From Cyathus striatus (lineage: Eukaryota; Basidiomycota; Agaricomycetes; Agaricales; Nidulariaceae), in contig JAOVFP010000008.1 in NCBI GenBank assembly GCA_025738555.1, positions 1,302,001-1,366,000 of the forward strand: a DNA stretch of 64,000 bases, given 5' to 3'. The position numbers and the translations under genes are program-made. Below the pieces are notes generated by a model. The model was given only the letters and a program-made list of their open reading frames with translations. It made no database searches and was not told where the DNA came from. Of the stretch, positions 1 through 14,142 are shown piece by piece. Within the stretch, counting starts at the first letter, position 1. Each line of letters begins with the position of its first letter.

Positions 1-300
1 GCATCGTAGATGGTTAATGTATGTAGGAATGCATATTTCGGGGGATGTAAGTACTACTAAGTTTTGGAGTCGAATTGGCGCACTTGAGAGAATATAATGT
101 AAGTGTATATAAGAACATGTAGTGCAGTGGAATGAGAAAGTGTCCTGGACTCCTGATTGCGCTGAGTGAACATCATCTGATTGAAGGAATTTACATAATT
201 CTGTCATTCGATTTCACTCACTCTGACTCGTGCGATGCGATACATGTTTAAAACTTGAAGTCATTTGATAGGTGTATTAGACACAGACAGTATACAGTTT
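1..300 (+). repeat. Tail units of composite repeat PS (copy 0, left-truncated)
   Basis: The first ~230 bases align by eye with units at about 17530-17700 and 46240-46370. They share the order GTAGATG, then TGTACTA-like, GAATTGG-like, GAATGTAAGTGTAT, AAGAACATGTAG, GCAGTGGA and GTGTCCT. Only the tail of the composite repeat is inside the window, and the Ser/Pro module would lie to the left. No function is known. The homology is read directly and the grouping is inference. Confidence 0.6.
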
Positions 301-2430
301 ATTTGTGATAATACTGCGACTTCAAGTTAAGATGGCTGCATTTCGAGTAAAGCACGTCAATCAAGTCATAGGTATGTTACCAACTCTAAATTACCAATTT
401 GTCATATTCACTTATGGAATAAACACATAGTTCTGACTGTCATTCATGATTCGACTGGTCTGAATCAGGTTTGTAGGCGTATTTTTTTTGCTCTATTTTT
501 CAATTCATCGGATGTATTATTTGTAGATAACACCTATAAATGTTTAGCACCAAGGGTCACCATTCCGCGTACCACTACTAGACAAATGGGGAGTCGTCGT
601 ATGCGGCAAGGAATGTGATTCTGCTTACTATGGTGACAATGGACGGTTGCACCTACATACCTGTGAGGAAGAGGGGAGGAGACACGGGAGTCCGTTGGTG
701 GGAGCCTGTGCGTTAGAGTACGAGTAAACGAAGCTCTGGCAAGCGAAATGCAGTCCGTTAGACCACGTGAGAGACGCGTTCAACGGATTATGTAATCCAC
801 GCGCGGAGGCAAATGCAACGCGTTTAAACGTCGCGGGAGCGAAGTGTGGAGTGAAAACGGAGGGGATGAGGGAAGGAAATACTTAGCTAGTAGATCACAA
901 CACGAAGAATAAATGAGATAAGAACTAGAGGTCGATCTAAGCTCAAAGCACGGTCTCACAGAAAATACCGAGTGAACAAAAGATGTATTTCTCCCTCAGT
1001 GGGGAGTGGTTTATGTACAAATGAGAGATGGTCTGTGCAACGCGTTCTCTTGCGTCACAGACCCCAATATCTAGCTACAACACTATTCTATGTCATGTCT
1101 AAGAGTCCTTGTCAAGCAACAAGAAGGAGAAGATGTCAAAAATTACCAAAACAGGAAAACTCGGACTTGGTGTTCTCGGGCGCAGTCCCGAGGCTTGGGG
1201 ACTATTTGTGATCGCATCTGCTCCTCCTGCACAGAGCGGTCCCCAAACGGCTCAGTCGCAGCTCTGAAAAGCACCTAGCCCAACCCTCCTACTCCAGCAA
1301 TTCCTAACACCTTTAATTAAGTAACGAAAAAAATGTAAGTAAAATCAAATAAAAGCGGAGAAAAAAAAAGAAAAACAAAGCCACTATTGGCTGGCTATTT
1401 CTAACCCCGTACCGGTATCCCTCTCGATCGAAAGTCCTTGACAGGAGCCAGACAGCTCCCTTGAAACTCGCGCCAACGCGCTTCTTCCCTCAAGCAACCC
1501 CAATTTGGGCGTTTGGCAAGATCTATCAAGAAAAACAATTAGTAAGCGCCCTCCAGCTATCCTTCTCCGTCTCGAATTTGGTGGGCCCGGAGAAGGCTTC
1601 TCTCATCGGATCCAGCTACGGCCGATATTCATGAGTATGTCGAGAATTTCGGCCACACCTGCGCCGACATAGGTCTGTTTCTAGGAGTCACAGTGACTGT
1701 GAACCTTGACACCTGTGTCTTTCCTGATCCAAATGTGTTACTACGCTTACGGAGACAATGGATTTCCGTACACTGCAGGTTTGGATCAACAATTCGTGAC
1801 TTGTCAGGACTCAACAATATGAAATGCCGTTGTATCCTTACTAGTAAGGTCCACTTGGGAAGAAGTAGCTCAATAGCAACTGCGTTTGTTCCATTCGAGT
1901 CACACGACAGCGTTACATATGTGTCACTGTCACGCTGTCCTTGCCAGTGTTTGGTGCAGAAGCTGATAATACACTCCTGGCACACGGATATATTGCGGTG
2001 CTGCAAAATCGATTGCAAAATGATCTGCAAAGTGTTTTCATTTTGACACATGCAAAATGGGGTGAAAATCCATTTCCTTAAAAAGCAATTTTATCTATAT
2101 AAGGAAAGCATTTTACTTACAATTAGCCCTTCTCAAAACTTAAACACCGTGCAACCAATTTTGCATCATATTTTGCAGTACACAATAAAGCATCAGGTCA
2201 GGAGTGATACGGACCTACAGGAAATCCAGTTGAGTGTCACTCGATTTTTGCTCACTAAAATATCATGCTTAATTTCAGTGACCTAATTACATGATTTATC
2301 TACTTGTTTGCTACTCCAGTCAATAAATAGCTATCTTACTATTATGTACCTAATAAACAATGTATTAAACTGAAAAAATAGAGTAAAAAGCGCAATAAAT
2401 GGGCTAATAATGGTATAATATTTTTCTCAC
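301..2430. other. No recognisable gene
   Basis: Overlapping opposite-strand ORFs of 117 and 140 codons lie at 1629-2051. Neither shows a motif, intron signals or homology I recognise. The stretch is moderately CpG-rich at 600-1640 and AT-rich after 2050. I see no RNA gene. Confidence 0.5.
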
Positions 2431-2452
2431 TGTTAGTAACTCAGAGTCAAAT

Positions 2453-2580
2453 GTCACTCGAATTTCACTTGAATTTTGAATTGTCACTCGAATTGTCACT
2501 CGAAAAAAATGTCACTCGAATGCTACTCGAACACAACTCGACTGTTACTTGAATATTCACTCGAATGTGTCACTTGAATT
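2453..2580. repeat. TCACTCGAAT short tandem array (left)
   Basis: About nine imperfect copies of a unit close to TGTCACTCGAAT follow one another, some degraded to CACTTGAAT. A second array with the same unit lies at 3552-3620 in the same orientation, so the pair may mark the edges of a 1.1 kb block. No protein or RNA role is apparent. Confidence 0.75.
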
Positions 2581-2594
2581 TAATCGTACTTCTT

Positions 2595-2840
2595 GTGTAC
2601 TTTGCTCTCATCCTCCCTCCCGCTCAAAATTTCCCGCACCTCCGCTTATCAGCTATATTCATTAACTTTATGTCCCGCTCATTGTTTCCCACGCCTCCGC
2701 TTATCATTTGTGATGGATGTCAACCTCCCCACTCATCATTTCCCATGCCTCCGCTTGTCATTTTAATGGATGCCAACCTTCCGCTCATTGTTTCCCACGC
2801 CTCCGCTTATCATATTCAATTCCCACTCACTGCCGCCCGC
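2595..2840. repeat. ~70-bp tandem repeat with CCTCCGCTTATCA core
   Basis: Three to four diverged copies of a unit containing CCCGCTCATTGTTTCCCA and CCTCCGCTTATCAT are arranged head to tail. A 122-codon ORF crosses the array but is explained by the repeat. It lies between the two TCACTCGAAT arrays and probably belongs to the same element. From 2841 to 3551 I see nothing else recognisable. Confidence 0.65.
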
Positions 2841-3551
2841 CCTCTTCTCAAAAATTCCCACAATATTACCTTTACTAAATACTCATCCCTAACATTTCCC
2901 ACACATTTTGGCATTGCCCGCCGTCACTTATGATTTTTCACAATTCATTATTTTATCAATTTGTTGTTTTCCGCCCTCCGCTTTTATTTCCCATGCACAT
3001 ATTGCTAATTTATTGGACTTTGCCTTTAATTTATAACCATTCAACAGTACCTATGCTTCATGAATTATAATTGTAACATTCATTGTACAGAGTGTTAATT
3101 ATTCCACAGTAGAAATTTAAATTATTTCGCATTTTCAAAAGATTACCCTTTCATATAACATCTAAGGTACAGTGTAATGTATAAAGAATAATATATAACA
3201 GATGTTACAAAAAGATTCAATAGAAAATAGTAAATATTGAGCTAGAAAATGCGAAATTACTTACTCACTGTTGAGCATGATGATGAGGAAGGGCGCCCAT
3301 CAACACATCACCCATCAATATGTGCAGCGGCCTTGAGGAAGTGAGTTTGATGGCATTGATGGATGCCAATGACACCCATTCCAAACAAGGACAAAGGTGA
3401 GAAGATGCGTGGGAAATCTTGAACAAGGCGGAATGTTGAAGGGAAAGGCGGGTGGGGGCGGGACAGAGAGGAGATAGGGATAGTAGTGTAGAGTACGAGT
3501 ACTTATTAAACACTTATCTTTACAGATTTACTTGTTCTTTAATAACTTAAA

Positions 3552-3620
3552 TGTGATTTGAATTGTCACTTGAATTGTCACTCGATTGCAACTTGAATGC
3601 TACTCGATTTCACTCGAAAA
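3552..3620. repeat. TCACTCGAAT short tandem array (right)
   Basis: Five or six degraded copies of the unit seen at 2453-2580 are present, including the shared run GAATTGTCACTCGA and the run CACTCGAAAAAAAT. The two arrays are direct, not inverted. Confidence 0.7.
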
Positions 3621-3746
3621 AAATTGGGCTCAACTGGAATTCCTGTAAGCCTTGATAATACACTTCAGTCTCCAGTTTTTTGCTCTTCCTACAAAAACTT
3701 CCTTCCTTCAATTCGATTTGAATCTGGTATTCTTGTCTCGCTCAAG

Positions 3747-4905
3747 GTGAAAGGAGGCAAAGCACTCATGTCTCCCCTCCTATGACTACATGCTGTACCT
3801 GTGTCTTCCACCGATCCCCAAGCTATAGTACATGATAGCGTACTCTCAATGACATCAAATGTCAAGTCCCCCTCTTACCAACCTTCTCGCCCTCGGCTCA
3901 AAGTCAAACAAACGCCTAAAATAGCAAAAAAGTCTCCAAACTATCACGCACATTCGGTGAGCCCGTTCCACCAGAGCTCGTTTTCCCCCCTCGTACGGCG
4001 TCCCCTTCAGCAGAGTTATTGAAGAAGCAGGTTGAGAAACCCCAGGGACCGAGGTTGAGTGCAAGGGAGAGGAGGTTGAGGAGGGAGGGTAAAAAGTGTG
4101 CTTTGGATTTGGATTTGGATGTTGAGGGTGGGGAGGAGGTTAGGGTTGATGTCATGACCGAGCGGGGGAGGAGTGGGAGTATGTCCCATACCTCGCGCTG
4201 CTCCCGTCCCAGGAGTCTAATCCTTCTCCCGCCCCTCCCACCCGTACCCTCTCTACCCGCTTTATCCACCCTCCCCTCCCCTCCACGGCCCTCATACGAC
4301 TCATCCTCGGAGGAAGAAACAGAAACTCCACCAATGTCGACGGACGATCTCCCCGAAAGCTTCAAAGCCTACCTTGCAACCCCTTCCCCCCCTCAAACGA
4401 AAACACACCCTTACACCCTCTCCGCCCCCGCGAGACCGAGAACATCATCCTCAGGAAGCTCATGGAGATGTGAGGAGGATGTTGAGGGAGTTGAAGGCGT
4501 GGTGAGGTGTGTGTCTTGCTGTTCATTACCGATAGGTTGGTTGTGCTGGAGGTGTTGTGCTGTTATGATGGAGGTCACTGTGCGACCTGGACTTTTGATT
4601 TCACTCACTACTCCACTCCGATGCGATACATGTTCACTTTTTTTTTGTCTTTCATGTCATTTCTTTTCTTCACTTTTTTTTTCTTCTCATTGTTCATTGA
4701 CATTTCTCTTCTCTCTTTTCATTTTTTATCAACATTTTGTGCTTATGCTCTCACATACATACATGCATACTACATGCTCACTTACGATAACTAACGATAA
4801 CGCCCCCCCTCCCTTTCACTTCACCCTCCCGCACAATCTTAAAGTTGTATCTAAACACCGCTCAACTCACGTGGATCCTTTGTATCATACCTTTTTCAAT
4901 AGCTC
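3747..4905 (+). repeat. Composite repeat PS copy 1: Ser/Pro-rich coding-like module (degenerate)
   Basis: The longest frame (4019-4909) gives a Lys/Arg-rich stretch (KQVEKPQGPRLSARERRLRR), an acidic stretch, a Pro/Leu-rich stretch (LLPPLPPVPSLPALSTLPSP) and a Ser/Glu run ending SSSEEETETPP and MSTDDLPESFKAYLA. The same order of blocks recurs at 10530-12340, 16145-16480 and 37530-38870, so this was once a shared coding sequence. It is broken upstream, and its 5' part is missing next to the TCACTCGAAT array. No domain is recognised. It could be a decayed host gene family carried inside a repeat. Confidence 0.55.
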
Positions 4906-5420
4906 CTGATTGACGTATAGATGTAGTATAGTAACTTTCTGGCATATATTCAATTAATGGTTTTCTTCGGAAAAGTAACTTCGCTTGTATTTGAGGTAGA
5001 GTGCATGTCTTTCGAAAGATGTGCTATACGTTGGAATTGAATTGGCCCATATTTGAGATTGTTAAGGCACAAGTATTAAATAAGGTCGTGTGGTATATTC
5101 GAACACGGGTGCTGTGGTCCATGGTCTTGAAATCAACTCGTTTGTCACTTTTTGATCTGTGCATTGTAGATGCTGAATAAATGATAGAGTGCGTGTTTCA
5201 AAAGATGTACTATGTGTTGGAGTGCGTATAAGAGCACGTAGTACAGCAGACTACTTAAATTGAAAGTGCGCTGTTGAGAGGTTGACTACGTTTCGAAAGA
5301 ATAAGTAAGTGCTATGTGTCGGAATCGAATACATGTACTTCGGGAGATTGAATGTAACCGGAGATAAGAGTGAATAGGTTCTAGTTTCTCTTCTACTGTA
5401 ATCATAGTGCGGTAGGCAAT
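4906..5420 (+). repeat. Composite repeat PS copy 1: tail units
   Basis: The tail follows the module directly. It has units with TTCGAAAGATGTGCTATACGT, TTGGAATTGAATTGGCCCAT, a GTGTGGTA...GAACACGGGTGCTGTGG segment and GATAAGAG. It retains more CpG (TTTCGAAAG) than the tail at 17011-18870, where the same positions read TG or CA. The copy therefore looks younger or unmethylated. Confidence 0.55.
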
Positions 5421-5684
5421 TTACACGTTTAAGTTCAATTATAAATTTCTGGATTAATTGATATCCACGTTGCGTTTGCGCCGCGCCACAAAGCTGGAGC
5501 CTTGTTCACAAACTACCGCGTCAATCATTGAAGTAATTGTGGCGTAATAGATAAATTTTTCATCTGAAGCGCGGGTTCCATTCGTAGCTGACCCGAATCC
5601 GAACCCGAACCGATTTGTACGGATAAGGCGATTACGGGGAATATCCGCTTTTTGCCTTATACATGTTAGTCCCTAGTGTAAACG

Positions 5685-5690
5685 TATAAA
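5685..5690 (+). promoter_or_regulatory. TATA box of the peroxidase gene
   Basis: TATAAA lies 93-98 bases upstream of the chosen ATG at 5783. That spacing suits a short 5' UTR of about 60-70 bases. Confidence 0.6.
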
Positions 5691-5710
5691 GAGCTCGGTG
5701 TGTTGAGTGA

Positions 5711-7680
<1,970 letters not shown>

Positions 7681-8423
7681 ATGTTAGTTTTTCTGAATTT
7701 ACATATTTCATTGATAAATGGATGGTTTTGCGTATAACCTTAGTTTTAATAAATTTTATTGTGTATTTAGCATCAAGTACTTACGAGTTGCGTAAGAAAG
7801 CGACAAGATCCATAGTAAATAACTTACAGGGGAAGTACGCTATGTCAACGTTTCTCATTTATCATCTCCACAGTTTCGACCTATTTCCTTTGTCACTACC
7901 ACTCGGTGTTATCGCCATACGAACACTGCACATAACTCTCAGTAAGTACACCCAAGGTGATCATTCTCACTTTCAAGGAATCTATTATTGGTTCCTCTAA
8001 AGAAAACGATTCGACCTGTCTCACCTTGGAGTCTTACACTGATAGTATAAGTGACGTGTCTGGGTTGCGTGAAAATATGTGATATGGATCCGGCTCAATA
8101 GCCCTAGACTGATTTTTAACTGGGAATATTAACTCGGGAAGTGCTGCCTGTGTCGGCAACAACCTTGCTTGGCGGAGAGGGGGCATAAGGGTGTGATTAA
8201 TTCAGAGTATAAAAATACATTTATAGAGTTAGACGTGGCACAGTATGAATGAGAACAAGCTATAATCAGGGATTGGGCATCCTCACTAATAACAAGTATT
8301 GACGCGACGTCAATGGTTGTTTACCTTGCGACGCGGTCAAATGACAATGAGCCTGCGTCGGACCTTAAAATTTTCGATCGGACTGCTGTGACACCTGCGT
8401 GACAATCCGATTCAGCAGTAATC
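7681..8423. other. Peroxidase 3' flank, no further gene
   Basis: AATAAA at about 7750 is a plausible polyadenylation signal for the peroxidase. A 92-codon ORF at 7722-8000 starts with a non-ATG-like context inside the probable 3' UTR and has no recognisable features. Nothing else is supported. Confidence 0.5.
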
Positions 8424-10341
8424 TATGGAAAGCCTAATGACCACGCTCAAACGCATCAGTTATAATTGAGCTCCGATGTCTGGCATTGCGGCTTCTCGGT
8501 TAGATATTACGATTTCAGTTTCAGTTTTTCAGTATCGCTTAGTGTACTCAGGGTCACTTAAGCGAGATCTAAGGCTTTCAAACCGTACATTACAACTTGT
8601 ACTGACCATTGAATATTCTACTGTAATTTATATTGCTAGCCGAAGCGTGGTCATCTGGTAAGTAGCTTTGAGCGCTTAAGCAATTATTTGGTTTGTTAAA
8701 ATGTAATAAGGAATATACCTATACAAGCTCCAATCGTTACAACTCATACTGACCTTTGAGTGTTCTACTGTAATTTATATTACTAACCGAAGCATGAGCA
8801 TTTGGCAAGTAACTTTGAGTACTTATGCAATTATTTGGTTTGTTAAAATGCAATAAAAAAAATATACAAGCTCCAATATAATTACTTGTGCATGAGATGA
8901 ACAGAGGATGTAAGTGGTACTGTACAGTGCTCACATTGTAAGTGATACTATAATTTACATCGATATGAGCACTTGATGGCACCTAGGTATTGTATAATCA
9001 CAGTCTCCAGGTATTATTAATCAATTAAAAGACTTGAGAGCTGAGAGCTATCGAGAGTAAGGTTGTGTATAGTCAAGGAGGCATCAATTGGAAGTCAGGC
9101 TGATGAGGGGATCAAACTCAGGACCTGTTAATTGTAAGCAAGCTATATATATCATATGGTATTTTTATAGATCTCTGAATGCAAGGTATATTCATGTGCA
9201 GACCAGATACATTCTTACAGGGTTTTTAAAACAATATAATTGCAATTGAAAAATAGGTGAACACATATGCAGCCAGAAATCCCATCCTCAAGTGTTCTAG
9301 ACCTAAAATTATCGCAGTCAGATAAAGTGCACAGCATAAATATTAATACATGTGGTGAAGTCATAATCTGTGGATCACATAGTAAATTGGAATTTCCTGA
9401 AAGGCAAATGTATGTTAGAACATATTTTAAATCATAATAAGAAGACACTACCTTGGAAATCAGGTATGTATACCTCTTTACACATCAGCAACAATCCCTA
9501 TCCCACTTATATCACCATTACCATTATTTGTACCATTGTCTCTCATCAATACTTCAGTGGCAAGAACTGGACATGAAAATCAGCATTTGCCAAATAATAA
9601 GTGATAATGTTACGTGATATGTGGATATACCATACTTACAGTACCATAGCACCTGTTGGACATGTCGCACCATATATACTCAGGTATTGGAAAATGTGTT
9701 TTATTGGGGTAAGCTTTCTCATCTGATATGATTTCATTTCTAATTAATATTGTAGACTAACAAAGTTCAAAAAGTTACATGAGAGTATGGGCTTGTACTG
9801 AACTCGGAAACAGGGCCATGATGTTGAAAGCATTCGTCTGGCTATGACATGCCTTCACCTTCAGTACCCAAATGCTGGTGCTCAAGAAATGGCTAGCCTA
9901 TTGTTTCATGAAGAAAATATAGTGGTTCAAGGTATGAAACAAGCATTCAAAATGAATATATTGTTTCTCACTAATTAAAATACATACAGAAGAGTAATAA
10001 CTGTTCGATCCCAACCTCAAGTAATTATATTGGAGTTTGTATGGGTATATTTCTTATTACATTTTAACAAACCAAATAATTGCTTAGGGCTCAAAGCTAC
10101 TTACCAGATGACCACACTTTGGTTAGCAATACAAATTACAGTAGAATACTGAATAGTCAGTATGAGTTGTAATGTACAGTCTGAAAGCCTTAGATCTTGC
10201 TTAAGTGACCCTGAGTACACTAAGTGATACTGAAAAACTGAAACCGAAATCGCAATATCTAACCGATAAGCCATGATGCCGGACACTGGAGCTCAATTAT
10301 AATTGATGCATTTGAGTGTGGTCATTAGGCTTTCTATAGTA
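8424..10341. mobile_element. DNA element with ~300-bp terminal inverted repeats
   Basis: The left arm (8424-8735) and right arm (10013-10341) are inverted copies. For example GGAGCTCAATTATAA, GCAATTATTTGGTTTGTTAA and CTATGGAAAGCCTAATGACC pair across the element. A second diverged copy of part of the arm lies in tandem at 8735-8890. The interior carries an integrase-like coding fragment (9756-9931). Arm differences are mostly CG against TG/CA, for example CAAACGCATC against CAAATGCATC and AGCCGAAGCGTGG against AACCAAAGTGTGG. The superfamily is not assigned because I do not see a clear target duplication. Confidence 0.75.
9756..9931 (+). pseudogene. Integrase-like transposase gene, isolated exon fragment
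   Basis: One exon between an AG acceptor and a GGTATG donor reads LTKFKKLHESMGLY, a TGA stop (9799-9801), TRKQGHDVESIRLAMT and YPNAGAQEMASLLFHEEN. The pattern 'VESI...YPNAG..EM..LLFHE' matches, from memory, the region before the integrase catalytic core in a common basidiomycete mobile-element protein family. The catalytic DDE part is not found downstream, so this is a remnant. The stop is consistent with CGA to TGA. The family call is recall and not a search result. Confidence 0.55.
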
Positions 10342-10529
10342 ATCCAATGTACGTGGGACCAATAGTATGGCTTCAATCGTAGCTGCTGAAACATCATGAG
10401 TGTTCTGGATTGCTGCCTCAAAGACCTGAATAAATCTACAGGTTACTAGCACTTTCAGTTTCTAATGAGACATTGTAGATCGAATTATGTAATCATCAAG
10501 ATCATGCTCATGTGAGGTGTCTGTATGCA

Positions 10530-12340
10530 TTTGACTCACATCTCTGCTCGTGTCTCTGCATAATCCCCCTCCTACTCACTCATTTCATCCTTTCGAACCA
10601 AAAAGTCCAGCGGCTCAGGAAGTGTCCAGCCCCACTTCTACACCTTCTTATTCACACCCTCACTTGTCATGCACATCTTCCGAAGGAGAAGTCGAAGCTG
10701 AAGAGGGTAGGGAGGAGGTGGATGGGGAAGAGAGAGGAGGGATACATATTTGTACACCATGGTGGCATAACGGGGTACCATCACCACCACCTCGATATCT
10801 CTCTCCCATTGAACCACCAGTGGGAAGCTATCAAAATCTCTCTTGTTCTCTCTTGTCCCCCTCCTTGCTCAAATCCACTAAAAAGATAAAAGGGAAAGGG
10901 GGAAAGGTGCTCTTGCCTCCCCCCTACTACAATTGGGTGCTGTGCCTGTTACCCTGAGTGACCTCAGGGTGCACAATAGCACACTCTCAACAACATCAAA
11001 TTCCATCAAGTCCCCCTCTCCCCCACCTGCTCGCAAAGTCCAACAGGCATCCAAAAACGCAAAAAGACTATCCAAACTATCATGTACATTTGGGGAACCC
11101 ATTCCCCTGAATTCATTTCCCCCCCTCTCCATGTACTTCTTCACCATCAGCAGAGTTGTTAAGGAAGGAGAAGCCTCATGGTCCACATTTGAGTGTGAGG
11201 TTGAGGAGGGAGGGCAAGAGGAGGGTAAGAGGAGGGCAGTGATATCAAATGTGGGGGGGGGGGCGAGTTTGCCTGTTCATGTTTCTATTATGACTGAATG
11301 GGAATGGGGTAGTAGTGGGTCCCTCTTGCATTCCTCCAACCATGCTCCCCATCCGAGAAGTCTAACTCTCCTCCCACCCCTCCCTTCCCACTCAATCAAC
11401 TCTCCCCACTCCACGATGCCCCTCATACGATTCCTCTGAGGAAGGAGATACTCCACCAACATCAACAGATGATCTCCCAGAAAGCCTAAAAGCATAGCTC
11501 TCCTCCCTTTCCCCCCCTACAAAAACACACTCTTACTCCCTCTCCACCCCCACTGTGAGACCATGCACAACATCCCCAGGCAACTCACACACTTCAGAAG
11601 ATAAAGCACATCATCAGATGCATATGCATGTCCGACCACGTACATACAGGGACATTTCTTTGCCTTGTGAAGAGGTGGATAGTGGGAGGAGGAAGATTAC
11701 AGGCATAGAAGAGAATGAGAATGGAATGGGGAGTGGAATGTGCACATTGGAAATGTGAGGAAGATGTTGAGGGAGTTGAAGGTGCAGTGAGCATGTGTGT
11801 GTGGGGAGGTGCTGTTCATTTGGTTGTGCAGTGCTGATCAATATGGCTGGTTTGATTGGTGCTCAAGCAGGTGTTGCTGTTCATTATGGTTGTTATGATG
11901 GAGGATTGAGGTCGCTGTGTGACCTGACCTGGATTTTCTGATTTCTTCCACTCCAACTCATGCAATACATGTTTTCTTTTTTTCATGTCTGAGTATCTTT
12001 TCTTTTTTCTTGTTTTTCATTAATATTCTACTCTTCTCACTTTTCATTGTTCATCAACATTTTAAATTCTATGTTTTATGCTTTCTCATACATATATACA
12101 ACATACATACATGCTCACTTACGATAGCTTATGATAATACCATTCCCATTCAATTTCTTCTTCATACTTGCATAACAAATTGTATCTGTCCCATGCTCAT
12201 GCTTACCATGGTACTGTATCATACTTCTTTCAATAGCTTTGGGATAGATTCTACAAACATTTCTGGTATATATTCAATTAATGATTTTATCTTTGGGGGA
12301 GAATGTAAAATCATGTGGTATGCTGGAACCTAAATATTAT
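10530..12340 (+). repeat. Composite repeat PS copy 2: Ser/Pro-rich module plus start of tail
   Basis: This copy keeps more of the 5' end of the module. Blocks in order are an acidic Ser/Glu stretch (SSEGEVEAEEGREE), a VLLPPPYY block, SIKSPSPPPARKVQQ, a RLSKLSCTFGEP block, an acidic stretch, RSLTLLPPLPSHSINSP and SSEE/STDDLPESLKA. The blocks fall in different frames, so the copy is frameshifted. It then passes into the 3' segment (CTTTTTTTCATGTC, ATACATACATGCTCACTTACGATA) shared with 4640-4800 and 38580-38740. The tail fades after about 12340. Confidence 0.55.
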
Positions 12341-13045
12341 TGGGTGGCAATTCAGTCACTTTGCCTCTTCCCTAGGAGGCTAGGACCACAGATGAGCTAT
12401 TATTTCCCTCTGCGTGTTTAGTAAGTTTTGCGCTCAGATGTTAAAAAAAGGACGTGGCCCCTAACCACTGCTTTTAGATGTGGGAGGCGTTAGAGTTGAA
12501 TAAATGCATTCTCAATGCCTCTCATAGACGGGAAACTACTGACATCATTTCAGCACCTGGTTGGAAGGAATTGTGAGGTTGACTAATTTTACTGGAGAAG
12601 GCAAGCTATGGCACCTTTCGATTTTGCTTTCTGTATTTTAAAATCAATAAAATATCGTATACCAGACTCCTTAAGATTGTGTTCAAATTGTGTGAAGATC
12701 AGAGGCTTGATGGATCCCGGGCAGTTAATTACACCCAAATGGAAATTGGAATGGCAACATGCCAATTTCCTACAAAATCTTAGTCTCTGCAGCTCAATCG
12801 CCCTCCGCTTGGCAATGTCTAGGTTAATTTCTCACTTATGCAGGTCTATAACTCCCATGTGACTAAAGCACTTCTTTCCACTTGTGGACTAATTGTCCTG
12901 TCAGTCACTCACCTGCACCCCTTTTTGTCTTCCAAATGACCAAGCACAGTAACTGTGTGATGCACCATGGCATTCCTACTTCTCTCTTCTCTCTTCACCA
13001 TTGCATCTTCCACTTTCCAATTTTATTCAAATATAGGCAATAGTG
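12341..13045. other. No recognisable gene
   Basis: The stretch is CpG-poor and shows no coding pattern I can support. It may include the promoter of the broken membrane-protein gene that follows. Confidence 0.45.
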
Positions 13046-14142
13046 ATGGCCATGATGGTAGATAAGGCATCTTCTTATGATCCAAATTCTACTCTCAAGT
13101 TGGTCAGAAGTGAGTGCTGTGATGTTCTTCTAACTTACATGGCTAATAAGTCATAACTCTTTAAACTGCAGTGCTATATCCATTCATTATTACCACACAT
13201 ATACTTGCAATTGTATCGACAATCTTTCGTTTATACCATCGTTTTCAAATGAGAAAGCTGTGGTGGGATGACTTCTGGGCTTTCATCTCCCTTGTTTTCA
13301 ATATTCTACTGCTTTCGATCTATACCTTGTTTCCTATAACTCATATGTTATGCTCCCTCATATCGCTGCCCCTAACCTTTTTTTATCAAGTTTTGTATCT
13401 GCAGGGTATGTACCAGATAAAACTGTGACTATAGTTCACTGGGCCACTATGATTTCCTTAAACTTTTTGCTATGGTATGTCTCCATCTTTTTAATCTCAA
13501 CATGTTGTACTTAAGTGGACTACAGGGCGGCTCACATAAGTGTAGGCATCACCATTATCTGGCTCTCCAACCCAAGCCGTATGAGACAGGTATGAAGGGC
13601 TTAATGGTCCTCTTTGGAATGCTACCTGCTGTTTTTCTGATTCAAAAACTGTTTCTTTGTGGGAAGCTGACAATCGAATCATGGAGATGTGTTTGGCCAT
13701 TTTGGACTGGCATTGTGGATATCATTAGTATGTCACTCTTTTCTGTTATGTTTTAAAACAGCTCATGATTTTAAATAAGTTGGTATCCTTGTGGATACCT
13801 GGCTTACCTCTATGCTGGCATACATGTTATGGCAGATGAGCCTTCTGCACAAACACTTTTGCTTACTACAATCTATTTTGCTTGTGGGGTTTTTGTTATG
13901 GCTGCAGTGATTGCACATGGTGTATTTATTATTGAGAAGTGCTATGTCTGGATGGCTTCTTCTGTGCACTTCGAGGTATGTATCGGAAATATATATTTTG
14001 TCTTATTAACAACCAAACTTGATCTCCTCTCCAGATTGCCATTTCTCTAATTGTGTGCAACCTCATTGTTGTGACCTATATCTACAGAGTCTTTTGGAGT
14101 ACAGGAGAAACACAGATCGAATCAACTGAGGAGACTGCTTGA
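13046..14142 (+). pseudogene. PTH11/rhodopsin-like integral membrane protein, broken
   Basis: Exons can be followed at 13046-13109, 13172-~13347, ~13405-13474, 13526-13589, 13598-13727, 13780-13975 and 14035-14142. Residues include ITTHILAIVSTIFRLYHRF then KLWWDDFWAF (the first helices and the WWDD motif of this family), VHWATMISLNFLLW, ISVGITIIWLSNPSRMRQ, LMVLFGMLPAVFLIQKLFLC and a last helix VCNLIVVVTYIYRVFW. Between RQ and GLMVL lie only 8 bases, GTATGAAG (13590-13597), too short to splice. They look like an intron with its middle deleted and shift the frame. A second frame change is near 13830-13850, where LWQMSLL must pass to TLLLTTIYFACGVFV. The product would be a plasma-membrane receptor-like protein if intact. 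Confidence 0.72.

Noticed and set aside
1629..2051. 140-codon minus-strand ORF overlapping a 117-codon plus-strand ORF
   Set aside because: No domain, no splice-linked neighbours and equal openness on both strands. I could not choose one as real.
7722..8000. 92-codon ORF just after the peroxidase
   Set aside because: It lies in the likely 3' UTR, starts about 40 bases past the stop and has no recognisable features.
9090..9150. tRNA gene on the minus strand (GAGTTTGATCC B box)
   Set aside because: No A box or acceptor stem. At most it is a SINE fragment.
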